Source of the DNA: Rhodocollybia butyracea
Taxonomy: Eukaryota > Basidiomycota > Agaricomycetes > Agaricales > Omphalotaceae
Length of the DNA stretch: 64,000 nucleotides
Direction of reading: 5' to 3'
Assembly (NCBI GenBank): GCA_015501585.1
Contig: JADNRY010000162.1
Coordinates: 62,001-126,000 of the forward strand
This document shows positions 1-12,018 of this stretch, piece by piece. Made by a program: the position numbers and the translations under genes. Position 1 is the stretch's first letter. Every line of letters begins with the position of its first letter. Below the pieces are notes generated by a model that made no database searches, was not told where the DNA came from, and saw nothing but the letters and a program-made list of their open reading frames with translations.

Positions 1-1760
1 CAGGAAGGCATCCAACTTCCAGCGACCCATTGCCTTCACACCTTCGGGAGCCATACCAGAGGTTAGGTAGTATGTGGTGCCACCGATTCTGAAACAGTGA
101 CCCATCATCTTCTGATTCCTTTCAGGTTCCAGACTTCATTGCAGTGAGCAAGGAATTCCTTCTTTGTCAGAACAGTGAGTTTGCCTCCGTCATCACAGAA
201 GGAGAAGAGAGGGTCAGTTGACTTCAACTTGTTAATCTGTATGTGTTTTCGAAGGAGCGCGACTGTGGCGGCGGGAACAATGACTTCTTCTCCACAAGAT
301 TGGTTCATCTTAGTGCACGGGAGATTGAGCAAGGCGATGCTTTTGTTGTTAGGAGTGCCTACACAAGGGAGTTTTGAGCTGTCATAGAGGGTTGGGTCAG
401 CCTTGTCTGCGAGACCTTCTCCTGCTCTCATCTGGCTGTGGAAGAAGGTGTCTGCGGTAGCAGCGATACAAACCTTCTTTCCGTTGTAGTAGCTGGCTCG
501 AGCGTCATCCCTGAGTGAGAGAATGTGAGATTTCTTTACAGGCTTCCTTGGTTCCCGCTGAGAAGATTTTGGAGCCTGATTCTACACCAGCAAGAACTTG
601 TCTGAGTCTATCACCTCCCATCCATGGAAATCCACAAGTAGCGTTCCACTGTTTGATGGCGGCAATATGGGCTTTGGCAGTGGCACCAGCTGTGACACCA
701 GCAAATCTGTTGGCTACGTAGTTGCAGAGCGTTTCTTCAGATGGTGAAGATATGTCAGTGGAGGCCAGGTCCGACTTGGTGCACCAGTCCAGGAATCTGT
801 TTGTATGGTGCCATTTCTTCTTGTTTGTTCTTGCAGACACTGCAGCATCCATTACCCAATGCGTGTTTTTGTTTAATGAAGTTGTTTGGCTAGAGCAAGA
901 TGCGGGTATAGTAGAATTCTGGTGAGAGATGTTGCCAATGATATTGTTGGTGTTGTTTGTTTTGCTGGAAAGCGAGAAACAGTAGGGAGGCATTATGGTT
1001 CAACAAGTTGAAAGGAAGTTTATCATGTGATAAACTTTCACAGGGGATTAACATGGTCACATGTTACGGAATTTTTGATAGGCTAGTGATTGCGCGACAC
1101 TGAGAGTTCGTAATATTATCTGTAAGTAGGTATGAGGTAGTACACAGTTTAAACTAAACGGGGATCCTGAAACTTTACACAGTTGTGTACGTATGGTTGT
1201 AGATGTCTAGGTAGCGCAGAAGGGTGAGGATGTAAAAGGTGTCTCAAGGGAAATTTTCCCCTTGATGGTGCATCAGTGATGTTTAGGTCTGTAGGGACAT
1301 ATTCACAATCAACCCAGATGGAATGTTCCTGCATTAGCTTGATGATACGTTGGAGTATGCGGTTTTGTTCAGAGCCTCGTGAGTATCCTTTTCTAAGAAA
1401 TCCCACTACTTTGTTGTCTGAGAGGATGAGAACTCTGGTGTTGTTGATCCCAGAGGCTATCAATGTTTGGATGGTGAGTTTGACAACTTGAATGACCATC
1501 TCAGCCCATCCGATGTGACACTTGTTGTGCTCGCCCTGCCATCCGTTCCGCAGTTCCCAGGCCAGCCAACGGTTGTTGATGCATAGACCCATGCCCCATG
1601 AAGTTGAAGTGTCACCGAATATGTTGAGCTCCATGAGAGGGGGCGGTTTTGCTATCCTGAGGCCAACAAATTCATTGGAGAGAGTGTTCAAGGTCCACCA
1701 CTGAGCGTCCTCTCTCAATGTGGCTGATACTGTGTGGGGTATGACCCGAGCGAGAGGTGC
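1..1760 (-). pseudogene. DIRS-like retroelement fragment: RNase H then tyrosine recombinase
   Basis: Read on the minus strand, about 1740-1149 encodes an RNase H-like domain of a DIRS reverse transcriptase, with FGDTSTSWGMG, a WLAWELRNGW stretch, LILSDNKVV and a terminal TDLNITDAPSRG. Then 993-505 encodes the N-terminal SAM-like region of a tyrosine recombinase (NYVANRFAGVTAGATAK, HIAAIKQWN) and 431 to the window edge encodes its catalytic part, including GHCFRIGGTT followed by a GRWKLDAF box. This order matches DIRS elements, which integrate by recombinase rather than DDE integrase. The frame changes between pieces (near 105 and about 450-500), so the copy looks inactive. The reverse-transcriptase core and gag are missing upstream; sequence stops resembling the element shortly before the LTR element at 1897. 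The recombinase C-terminus lies outside the window. Confidence 0.8.
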
Positions 1761-1896
1761 TTAAAAGGTGGCGCAAAAGGCATAGAAGGATGAGAGGTGA
1801 GCATGGCTTGTCAGTATGACCAGTGAAGCATGGTTCAGTGTACCGATGACTGTTTTGGTCTGTTTGAGTGACATCTTTGCTTTTGGCGCAAGCCAT

Positions 1897-3284
1897 TGAG
1901 AGGGCGATACTGTGGCTAAGCGGAAAGTGTGAGAAACAGCCAATAAATAGCCAAAACATCAACACAAACCACTAAACTACAATAAAGACTTCTAAGTTCA
2001 GAGGGGGGATGTGAAATTACAAAGAGTTGAACTTTGAAATGATAAGTGAATGCAGGAACTAAGGTAAAAGGGGGGGGAGAGGCGGAAGGCTATATAATAC
2101 AAGAAAGCACTGACCAGAGGTTGTCTACCCAGACAGAGCTCTGACTGCAGCCTAACTACAATACTTTACTGGACTGAACTTGAAACAAAACAAACAAAAC
2201 TAATAATACAACTGTGTGAAGTGAGGAGGAAATCCCTGCCTCTAATGTGAGGGGGGAATCTAAACCTTGGGATCAACTATCAATCTGGGCTACATTATAT
2301 AGAGCAGGAGCGCGGCTGTGTAGTGTGCACAGACCACTTAAGGGTGTGTCAAACCGCTCTCTAGCTTCTAACGAGCCGAGTTTCATGTTTCTATTATATT
2401 TCAATTCAAATTTCAAATCAACACTCCGAAATTGGAGATTATCACTCTTCCCTGTACTTGGGAAGGGACAACAAGCTTCTATAAATGCTTGTACTCGGTT
2501 ATAGCGATGCTAGAGGGTCTAGGGACACTGTCCTATCTCGAAAGTACCACAGAGGATGCAGGGGAACGGCGGTTTAGCTCATGTTCGGCTTAAACAAATA
2601 GTGACCTAATTTCGGAGTTATAGCAAGATCTCCGTATTTCAACCACTTCCGGACATCGGCATGACTCGGGACTTCGGATTTGGACTCTCTAGTATATCTA
2701 TTGAGTTCTCCAAATGCCGCCGCAATCATATTTCGCATGCGTGACACCTTTCTAAAGAGGTTCTCTTCTAATCCCAATATTATAAGTAGTAATGGATACA
2801 GCCTTCATAACTCGTGAAGTGGTGCTGCACAAATGCTACAAATATTACTGGGAGTGCTTCTAGTGTATTTCCATTGAATAGACCTCAGGGAACCAAATAT
2901 ACATAACAAACTCCTTTTCTTTCAGAGTTTCTCAAGCAGGGGATGAATTAACATATAGTGAGAAGTGCATATATCACAATTCTGAGCAAATAGAGGTTGG
3001 AGGAGCTTGTATTACATTGGATTCAAGCGAAACACATTGATACACAAGGTCCAGACCATAGTCTCTTGCATGCTATATCAGATGGAGCACTGCATACTGA
3101 TCAATCCTTCTGGATATGTGAATTGTAGAGACAAGACAGATACATATGAGACTACAGGGTTTGAGGGTGGGTTTCAGTAACTAGAGATCATGGGTAGCAC
3201 TCCCAATGACTTCCAGATACTATGTACACTGCAGAAATGCCAAAAAAACAGTATTCTAGGGCCAAAAGGGTTTTGGGCGTATCA
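1897..3284 (-). repeat. 3' LTR of the LARD element (minus orientation)
   Basis: This is the 1388-bp long terminal repeat at the low-coordinate end, which looks identical to 6708-8095. Short ORFs inside it (for example 2247-2504 plus and 2574-2777 minus) recur exactly in the other LTR and are not considered genes. It contains a run of eight G near 2071-2080 and a TATATAAT-like stretch near 2091. Confidence 0.9.
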
Positions 3285-3294
3285 TCTCCCCCTT
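3285..3294 (-). other. Polypurine tract of the LARD element
   Basis: The minus strand reads AAGGGGGAGA directly before the 3' LTR (TGATACGC...). Position and composition fit the primer for plus-strand DNA synthesis and fix the element's orientation. Confidence 0.7.
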
Positions 3295-6200
3295 ACTAAA
3301 TATGAACTGTCCTCAGTTCAACATGAGGTCCCAGGCCGACTGGTGGCTAAGTCTGTCAATGATACATTGGGTATCTCAATCCTTGCAAGTAACACAGCTC
3401 TGAATATTAACTCCGTAGCAGGATTAACAGGCAGGCATTCCAACTTCCAATGCTTGTGAGACAGTGGACAGTACATGTGCATCAGAGAGTAAATATTACA
3501 TTTGATTTTCACAAGACTCCAGTCCTCATATCTCGATTTCAATGTCAATCCAATTTCTGGTTCTACTGCTTGTGCTATTGTACATGTGTTTGTACTAAGG
3601 TCACATCATCTTTTTCAATCTCTAGGTGACTGATGCTAGCCAAATGCTTTCAGAGTCAGATTCTCCCTTGAATGGGATGGCTCTTCTTGGCCTATATAAT
3701 TCCATCAAGTTCAAATAATCCTCTGAACAAGTTGATTTTGTCAATCTTGTTGGGAAACATTCTTTCCAAACATCAAATCATTCCAAGCAACTTTACAGTC
3801 ACTATAGTTACAAGTTTATTTTCAGTAAAACTTGGATTTCATTCATTCTTATGTTTATTCAAATATGTGGCAGAAGGAGTTTCATAAAGATGCAGAGCTT
3901 AATCTTGTCAAATCTTTGTCTTTAAACAAAATCTACTCTGTTGATCCAAATGCTACCAGGTCAAAGGAGTCAAGAGATTGGGGATCCATAGTGACATCCA
4001 ATTGACTTGTAACTTCTGCTTGTAACGAGAGGTCCACATTCTGCTAAGTCAGGAATGGACTTGTGCAGAATGATTCCATATCCCAGAAACAATTAAGTTT
4101 CATATCACATATTCAATAGTTTGCAATCATTCTGTTCATATTCTTATGAGCTATTTAATGATGTGGGAAGAGATGAGACTACTATGAAACTTGTGTCATA
4201 CACTGGGCATATTGTGACACAGTTCCTCCAGTAACTCATCTTGGACCTCTCATTATTTACTCTGTAGTTCATTCTTTCAAGTGTTTAACCTATTTGCACT
4301 CAAGAAACTCGAGTTTGTCAATAAACTTCCTGGTAATAACCATGAGTGCTAATGACAATGCAACAGGCCACATCATTTGCAGGTTAGTGGCTTTGACTCT
4401 ACTTTGTCTGACTGACTTAGATGTTCCCATGAGATCATGGTAGTTATCAAAGTCTGAATTCTGATTCAATGCTTCTTGAACAGTTGGTTTACTTCCATGG
4501 TGTTAGTAAATGCACCAGGTAGTTACTAAAACTGTTCTTCAGCTCTAATAAAGGGTAGCATTTGAACAGAATTCATGTTCAAGCCCTCAATTCCACAAAA
4601 AAAAAAACTAGTTCAGCTCAAAAGCTCCCTAAGAACTCTGTACTATTGAGAAGGTTAAGTGACAACTTTTTCCTACTCAGGACAGTTGTCCAAAGATGAC
4701 TTCTGATGGTTTATCTTTTTTCTTGTGAGTCTCATCAGTGATAGTCTTCGCTAGAGAGTTACTCTAAATTCAATTCTTGTCTGGCTGTCAGGGGCCAGAT
4801 ATCCCTTTTAAATAAAATAGAGACGGAGTCAACAGGAATGTTGAAGTTGGATAAGAAAGTACAGGAAGGGTTTGAAGGAGCGAGTTCAAAGATGAAAACT
4901 GGACAGTTGAAGCCCAGGGATATCAAGGTTGAAACATAAGAAGTACTGTTGGAGTAACTTCAGTTTCTTTTTGGGTGGCTATGATAGGCCTTTTAGTTTA
5001 AGCAATAAGTTGCTCAAAGTGGCGGCTGTAAAGCCAAGTGCAAGTCTTTTCAAGCGGGACTTTTGATCTAGTAAGACCAAGAACATTCTCTTTCAAGCGT
5101 TTAGGGGTTAGGGGTTAGGGGTTAGGGGTTATTGCTCAAGTTTTATGGCGGAAAAGCCAAGCTCAACAAGTTCAACAATCAACTTTGGTCTGCAAAACCA
5201 TGCACAAATTTTTGTTTCTAAGTCCCTGTATGAGACTCAAGAGACTGCTCTGGGAACCAAGCTACATCTCAGTGTGATGAAGCTAGCTATGAACTGCTAT
5301 GCTATCTTTAGCTACCTTTGCTTAACAAGGTGAGCTCAGGTTGGCAATGAAGCCATGATCAAAAGTCTACATTCATTCAAAGTTACTGGTCAGGTCACTG
5401 CAGCTAACTTCAAATTCCTGAGAGACTGAAACTCTGAGGCTACTATGCAGCTTGAAACAAGGACATCATTCTCTTCTGATACCATATCACTTTAAGTTAA
5501 AGCATTCTGATCTGCAATTACTCTAAGTGCATGAAAGATTTCTGTTTCCTCGAGAAGCACTCTGAAACTACTGAACCCAAGACTTGTGAAGACTTAGAGA
5601 CACAGATACCCCCAGTCCAGGTTGCTCTTGTATCTCTTATATTTGCCAGTCAACAAGGTCATAGGACCTCAGTAATCTGCAAGCATCTCTAGTTTCTGTT
5701 AACTTTAGAGCTAGTCAAGCTGGAGAACACTTAACACTTTGTCAAAGTCACTGGTAACAAGCTGCAGCTGACTTTAACTTGGTGAAAAGGCGAAACTCTG
5801 GTGATTCAAACTGTGTCTGAACTCTAAGTCTCTAATACTTCAACATAGAAGTGGTACTATGCTTGGGTCACAACACTATGAGGTATTGCTTTATGGTCTG
5901 CAATGACTCTGAATGAGTGAAAGAACTCTGCTTTCTAATATGAAGTACTGTGAGAGCGGCTGAACCAAGACCTGTGATGACTTAGAAGAAGTCAGCAAGA
6001 TCAGAGGACACAACAGTCTGTAAGCGACTCCAAAGGTTTCTAGGTGACTTTAAAGCTTGTCAAGCTTGAATGGACTTGAAAGTCCAAGGTATGAACCAAT
6101 GAACTCCACACCAAATTATTGTCACTGGTAACAAGCTGCAGCTGACTCCAAAATGGCAGGTGAAACTCTGATATCAAGGGGCTTTCTCTGAGACTTCAAG

Positions 6201-6371
6201 AGGAATCTTTCTTGTGGTCACTACACTCTAAATCACTGTTAAATGATCTACAGCTGACTGTGAGTGAGCGAGAATTCAACTCTGTTGTCATGTTCTGTTA
6301 TGAAGTTCTCTGAGAGTGACTTCAGGTTTCTAAAGGTGACTTTTCAGGTAGTCAAACCTGCTCTGTTCTTG
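3295..6371. other. Non-coding interior of the LARD element
   Basis: About 3.1 kb of AT-rich sequence without credible ORFs lies here. Loosely repeated words such as CTGACTTTAA, AACTCTG and GTAACAAGCTGCAGCTGACT (5757-5776 and 6126-6145) suggest the interior grew by local duplication. No retroviral-type domain was recognised on either strand. Confidence 0.6.
5101..5130 (+). repeat. Telomere-like (TTAGGGG)4 tract
   Basis: There are four perfect TTAGGGG heptamers followed by TT, inside the LARD interior. The tract resembles the TTAGGG telomere repeat common in fungi but has one extra G. It is most likely a simple repeat within the retroelement rather than a telomere relic. Confidence 0.85.
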
Positions 6372-6647
6372 ACTTTAGAGCTGGTCAAGCTTTCTTGGGG
6401 ATCTGACTTTGAAGCTAGTCAAGCTTGTTCTAGTGGGGCGACTTTAAAGCTGATCAAGCTGACTCTATGGGTAACTTTAAAGCTGGTCAAGCTATGCATG
6501 CTCTAGATGGACTTTAGAGCTAGTCAAGCTGGACTCTAAGCGACTTTAAAGCTAGTCAAGCTTGCTCTGGTATGACTTTAAAGCTTGTCAAGCTGACTTT
6601 AAAGCTGATCAAGCTATCTCTGGTTTGACTTTAAAGCTAGTCAAGCT
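6372..6647. repeat. Nine degenerate copies of an ACTTTAAAGCTNGTCAAGCT motif
   Basis: A roughly 20-bp unit, ACTTTARAGCTNRTCAAGCT, occurs nine times in 276 bp with irregular 2-25-bp spacers. Two more isolated copies lie upstream, near 5703 and 6048. On the element's own strand the cluster lies just downstream of the primer-binding site, in the position of the retroelement leader. Confidence 0.85.
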
Positions 6648-6687
6648 TTGCATGCAGGTATCAAAACAAAGCTCAAATCCTTCACCC

Positions 6688-6705
6688 CCCTCGCGGTGGG
6701 CTCCA
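6688..6705 (-). other. Primer-binding site of the LARD element
   Basis: On the minus strand, two bases after the 5' LTR ends, the sequence reads TGGAGCCCACCGCGAGGG. This is the complement of a tRNA 3' end, whose terminal CCA matches the leading TGG. The tRNA species was not identified. Confidence 0.7.
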
Positions 6706-6707
6706 GA

Positions 6708-8095
6708 TGAGAGGGCGATACTGTGGCTAAGCGGAAAGTGTGAGAAACAGCCAATAAATAGCCAAAACATCAACACAAACCACTAAACTACAATAAAGAC
6801 TTCTAAGTTCAGAGGGGGGATGTGAAATTACAAAGAGTTGAACTTTGAAATGATAAGTGAATGCAGGAACTAAGGTAAAAGGGGGGGGAGAGGCGGAAGG
6901 CTATATAATACAAGAAAGCACTGACCAGAGGTTGTCTACCCAGACAGAGCTCTGACTGCAGCCTAACTACAATACTTTACTGGACTGAACTTGAAACAAA
7001 ACAAACAAAACTAATAATACAACTGTGTGAAGTGAGGAGGAAATCCCTGCCTCTAATGTGAGGGGGGAATCTAAACCTTGGGATCAACTATCAATCTGGG
7101 CTACATTATATAGAGCAGGAGCGCGGCTGTGTAGTGTGCACAGACCACTTAAGGGTGTGTCAAACCGCTCTCTAGCTTCTAACGAGCCGAGTTTCATGTT
7201 TCTATTATATTTCAATTCAAATTTCAAATCAACACTCCGAAATTGGAGATTATCACTCTTCCCTGTACTTGGGAAGGGACAACAAGCTTCTATAAATGCT
7301 TGTACTCGGTTATAGCGATGCTAGAGGGTCTAGGGACACTGTCCTATCTCGAAAGTACCACAGAGGATGCAGGGGAACGGCGGTTTAGCTCATGTTCGGC
7401 TTAAACAAATAGTGACCTAATTTCGGAGTTATAGCAAGATCTCCGTATTTCAACCACTTCCGGACATCGGCATGACTCGGGACTTCGGATTTGGACTCTC
7501 TAGTATATCTATTGAGTTCTCCAAATGCCGCCGCAATCATATTTCGCATGCGTGACACCTTTCTAAAGAGGTTCTCTTCTAATCCCAATATTATAAGTAG
7601 TAATGGATACAGCCTTCATAACTCGTGAAGTGGTGCTGCACAAATGCTACAAATATTACTGGGAGTGCTTCTAGTGTATTTCCATTGAATAGACCTCAGG
7701 GAACCAAATATACATAACAAACTCCTTTTCTTTCAGAGTTTCTCAAGCAGGGGATGAATTAACATATAGTGAGAAGTGCATATATCACAATTCTGAGCAA
7801 ATAGAGGTTGGAGGAGCTTGTATTACATTGGATTCAAGCGAAACACATTGATACACAAGGTCCAGACCATAGTCTCTTGCATGCTATATCAGATGGAGCA
7901 CTGCATACTGATCAATCCTTCTGGATATGTGAATTGTAGAGACAAGACAGATACATATGAGACTACAGGGTTTGAGGGTGGGTTTCAGTAACTAGAGATC
8001 ATGGGTAGCACTCCCAATGACTTCCAGATACTATGTACACTGCAGAAATGCCAAAAAAACAGTATTCTAGGGCCAAAAGGGTTTTGGGCGTATCA
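6708..8095 (-). repeat. 5' LTR of the LARD element (minus orientation)
   Basis: This long terminal repeat sits at the high-coordinate end and would carry the promoter for minus-strand transcription. It ends GTATCA at 8095 and is followed directly by CCAT, the putative target duplication. Confidence 0.9.
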
Positions 8096-8530
8096 CCATG
8101 CATCAGGAAAAGCACTTTGAGCTCAAGTGAGTTTGAGTTACACTCAGGTTTGGGAGCCTGTGAAGCTTTTACTGGAGCCTCCCAAGGCTCCCAAGTCATC
8201 TCAAGTGAACTCAAGTTGACTTGAGGGTAGGGACCAGCTATTGCCTGGCTTGAGTACACTTGAGCTCACCTTTGAATGGCCTTAGTGCACTCAGGTCAAT
8301 GGTACCTGGTACTAGAAGACTAGGTCAGCTTCAGTATGTTTTTAGCGAACCTAAGTATACATGTCTCCTAAGCCAAAACCTAAGTACTCTTAGGAATCCT
8401 CAGTGAAATTGGGCATCAGTAAGCCAATCAATATAATATCAATATCAATGATCAACGAAGATCAAAGTAAATCAAGCACGAAGATCACCAAGTATTACAA
8501 ATAGTCGAAGTCAAAATACTCATACTACCA
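8096..8530. other. Intergenic stretch with ACTTGAG/CTCAAGT words
   Basis: This is the right flank of the LARD insertion. Between about 8105 and 8300 the words CTCAAGT, ACTTGAG and GAGCTCA recur in both orientations, giving imperfect inverted repeats. No coding sequence was seen before the Plavaka gene's stop codon. Confidence 0.5.
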
Positions 8531-11500
8531 CTACTCTTTATATATAGTTTTGTATGTGTAAACAGAAAGCCAGTTGTTAATATAAAAATAATCAGAAGAG
8601 TCAAGAACAGTAGAAGAACTTAGAGAGGAAATATTTGGAGCCTTACGATAATTAGGTACCAGCATGCATGACTGACGTATGTTAGTTAAAGGTATAATTG
8701 ACCAAGGGAGAGAATTATCAGACAATGACCTCTTAGGTTTTTGTACGGATGCCATGTTATGACTGTTTTGTGTACTGTCTGACAAGGTTGGTGTAGTGAA
8801 CCATTCAATGAAAGCAAGCGTAGCTTTGGGCCAGCTTAACGGTGCTTGAGTCTTGTGAGAACCAATAAGCCTGAGCTCAGTAGGTAATCGAAAGATAACC
8901 TTCACGCGTCCAACCCGCGTATCTAACATATGTTAGCATAAAGTTTGACTTACCTGGAAGACCAACACTCTCTGCCTCCTCTCCGGTCAAGACAATAACA
9001 GTATCAAACCTCCCCCCTTTGAGAGGTGAGGCCTTGACCACATCCTTTACATCTTGTCCCTCCTCTAGTCGCTCAGGAGAGAATTTGAACAAATGATAAA
9101 CATCCAGACATTTAAAGGGCAAGTCCTTCGTCAATGCTTCCTGAACGGTAGCATTAGTGGCAGATGGTTTAAGCATTTCAAGATATGCTTTAAGGTGTTG
9201 GGAAAAGGACGGGATATGATGAGTTTGTTCAATTGCTGAAAGTAATTTGTTGGGAGCGGTTGGGACCTTAGGGAGAAGGAAAGTTGGTGGTGGTGAGGGG
9301 ACAGAGGTAGTGGTAGCAGTAGATGTGGATGCTGCAGCAAGCGATCTTTGTTCCAAAATCCAAGAAAGTTCACAGTTAAACGATTGTACATTCTCCTGCC
9401 GCGAAAGCCAACGCGTCATCTGAGAAAACTCGTCGTGTTTGTTAGAAGCTCTCCAACCCTTCTTTGCGAAGTCTATATGCAAACGCTCGAACATCTCCGT
9501 GTTATAATTATCAGTTGTGCCAAAAAATCAAATAGATTGAACATAATGTTGGAGTGAATGCAGTTTCGGAATATTGAAATGCTCACAAACTTCCAGCGTA
9601 ATAAAGCAGTGTTTGTACTTGTGCCAGGTGCTGAGAGCAGCCTCCATATAGGATAATGTGGCATCATCGTGAAGCAAGTATTGTGCAAGATAAATAAAGT
9701 CAAGGATAGCACGAACGGCGGTTAAACCAGCGTTGGGCATATCTGAACCAATGAGACATCCAAGAAGAATCTTAGCCATGTTTTTTCACTCAGATCCACT
9801 GATCTGTGATAGAGCAGATATACCATGCTTGAAATGTCGGACTCCATACTAGGATGGGGGAAGACAGTGAAGGTGACGGTCAAGTTCCTCTTCCGTGAGG
9901 ATCTTTTGGCACCAAGAGATAATATGTTTGAGTACTCCTTGATAGAGTTGGTGGAGGACATCAGGAGTGATACTGAGATGGATATCGGTATAGGGAAGTT
10001 CATCCCAGAAAGGACGATAAACATAGCCAGAGACATCCTCTTTCATGCAGGACTCAAAATACTGAGCGTTTGAGGTAGAAGACTCGCGTGCTTCCTGCAT
10101 CACACCAAGTGTCCACGTCTGTGTCCTTTGTTGAAACGGTCCCTGATCCCCAAAGTTGGCCAATGGAGCTCTACACTTCGGACAAGTGCCATATCTGCAG
10201 CAGCTTACAAGACACTGCTTGGGAAAGTCGGCCACATAGCTAGCAAGGATGGGATGAACACATCGAACCTCACCATCCGCACTTGCCATCTCGACGCCAT
10301 CTTTGCCAGCAGTAATGAGCGGGGCCATCACTTGTCACATTGCTTTGTGAAAGAGACGGTGGTAACAACCAGTGGCTTCACGTTGGATAAGCTTGTCCTT
10401 GTTGAGTTTTTCCACGGGAAGATAGGCAAGTAGTACACAAGCTTGTTGCGATGGTTTGCGTCGGAGAGCTCGAGGGATGTTGCCAAGGGTTAGGTAAACG
10501 GGGTAAGCTTGTTTACTACCTGAAAATACAGTAGGTTGGGTTTTATCGGTTGCAATGATAAGAGGGGCCACAGTCGTGCCCTTTGGTAGTTTATTCTAAA
10601 GTGAGTCAGCCAAAATACATGTACAAGATGACAAGAGACATACCTGGGTAAATTCCCACCATTTTCCGGTCCACATTTCTGAGTACGTTCTTTGGGTGTG
10701 CTCCTTGTCCTGAAAAACCGACTTTGGTTGGTAAACTAAGTGTTTTGCAAGCGACGGATCTCCCCAAAGGCTTTTGATGACCTCAACAATATCGCAATGG
10801 CGAAGGACGAATTCCTCCTCCGGGTGATCAGCAAAAGTCAATTGCCGAACTTTCCACTCCCCAGCTTGTGGCCGTATGGAATCTACACATTTGTGAAGAC
10901 CTGCAATATTCTTGTATGATAAACCAAGTTTCTCAACAACCTTGAATAAGTGTCAGAGTAGGAATGAACCAAAGAGCGCAAACAAACTTACCCCAGGTAT
11001 TCCAAGTAGCCGATTCAACAAATTGTGCCCAATATTATCCTTCACAACCCAATTGGCAATGCGCCAATCCATCTCCGAAGCGAAGGGAGCATAGATATTG
11101 GCTTGAGTATGGGTGCCGTCCATTGGGGAATCATTCGAGAAATCGTGAGATGCTCGCCACCGCTCGTACAATGACTTGTCCATACGAATCCGCGCTCCTC
11201 CCGTTGAGCGCTCAACCTCATCCACTTCAAATCCTCAGCGTCAAAGGTCCGAACTTTGGCCCCTAACTGACGATTGGCCAAGGAATCTCGACGAGCCTGG
11301 GTTGAAGGACCTGGACCCGCTTCACCAAGTGCAACAGGCTCGGCTTCAACAAAGTAAAAAAGATCCTGCTCTTCTTCAAACTCTCAGAGAAGCTCTCCAG
11401 CCTCGCCATCGGTGATTTTGGGAGGAAGGTCCTCGACCATATCACGGGCCATGAATTCATCCCCCAGATCTTGCTGATCAAGTTGCGCAGCAAAGTTTTT

Positions 11501-11620
11501 GATGGCGGCAGATTTCTGGTAAGAGCGGAACCATTGGCAGGACTTAGATTGACTAAGGTGACTGTTGAGACCCTTGTCAGACTCGAACCAGCGTCCACAG
11601 TTAGCGGGGCAGAGAGGCAT
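8531..11620 (-). pseudogene. Plavaka-type (CACTA-like) transposase, frameshifted
   Basis: The product would be a DNA transposase of the Plavaka group. It starts at 11620 with a C2H2-like finger (CPANCGRWFES...HLSQSKSC). It continues through the region with YAPFASEMDWRIANW, the box YSEMWTGKWWEFTQ (10.6-10.8 kb), VAPLIIATDKT, then HPILASYVADFPKQCLVSC with CPKCRAPL (near 10.2 kb), TPDVLHQLYQGVLKH, and the C-terminal region with PTEL, APLSWPKATLAFIEW, IIPLTNIRQSC and NNWLS ending at 8531. Short introns separate the blocks (for example near 10590, 9840 and 8935). The frame shifts near 11240, between the acidic N-terminal part and the RSTGGARIRMD block, so this copy is probably inactive. No convincing terminal inverted repeat was located. 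Confidence 0.8.
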
Positions 11621-12018
11621 GTTGGGGCCAGAAAAAACGCAGAGATGTGGTTGAGTGAAGGACGGTTCTGTAACGGTTCGGTAAAAAAAACAACCAGTGA
11701 GGAACGGAAGATAATATATGAGATGTATCGTACTTAGCGATCCAAATCTACTGCAATATCGATATCGATATGTCGGAACTTTTAAGAACCGGCGATAAGG
11801 CCCGATATCTCAATATAATGACCATTATAGATACGGTATTGATAAGGGGGTATATGAATAAAGGTCCGTCAGATAAGATGGCGGCCTGATGGGCACTTAT
11901 GGGCGCTGATGGGCAGTGTCCGTGTTCAGCTTCAATGTTAGCATAGCAGATAGAGTATGTACATGTACTAGGTTTAATTTCTGGCGTGATAAGTATGTCT
12001 AGGTATGTGTTAAGCTAA

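Larger units (their letters stand above)
1897..8095 (-). mobile_element. Complete non-coding LTR retroelement (LARD type)
   Basis: Two 1388-bp direct repeats that look identical (1897-3284 and 6708-8095, offset 4811) begin TGAGAGGG and end GTATCA on the plus strand, that is TGATAC...CTCTCA on the minus strand. CCAT directly flanks both outer ends (1893-1896 and 8096-8099), consistent with a 4-bp target duplication. On the minus strand a tRNA-like primer-binding site follows the right LTR and a purine tract precedes the left LTR, so the element is oriented minus. The roughly 3.4-kb interior has no ORF resembling gag, protease, RT or integrase; its longest ORFs are below 90 codons. This matches large retrotransposon derivatives (LARDs), which depend on proteins of an autonomous partner. 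The apparent identity of the LTRs suggests recent transposition. Confidence 0.88.

Noticed and set aside
2247..2777. Two ORFs (85 and 67 codons) duplicated exactly at 7058-7588
   Set aside because: They lie inside the two LTRs of the LARD and are conserved only because the LTRs are copies.
5101..5130. Possible chromosome end or subtelomere
   Set aside because: There are only four heptamers, of TTAGGGG type, inside a retroelement with unique sequence on both sides.
6688..6705. Naming the primer tRNA of the LARD
   Set aside because: The 18-nt complement is clearly tRNA-like, but no specific tRNA could be assigned without a search.
11741..11900. GATATCGATATC and GATAAGGCCC words near 17.65-17.70 kb analogues, considered as terminal inverted repeats of a Plavaka element
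   Set aside because: Only short, imperfect matches were found; no consistent terminal repeat or target duplication.
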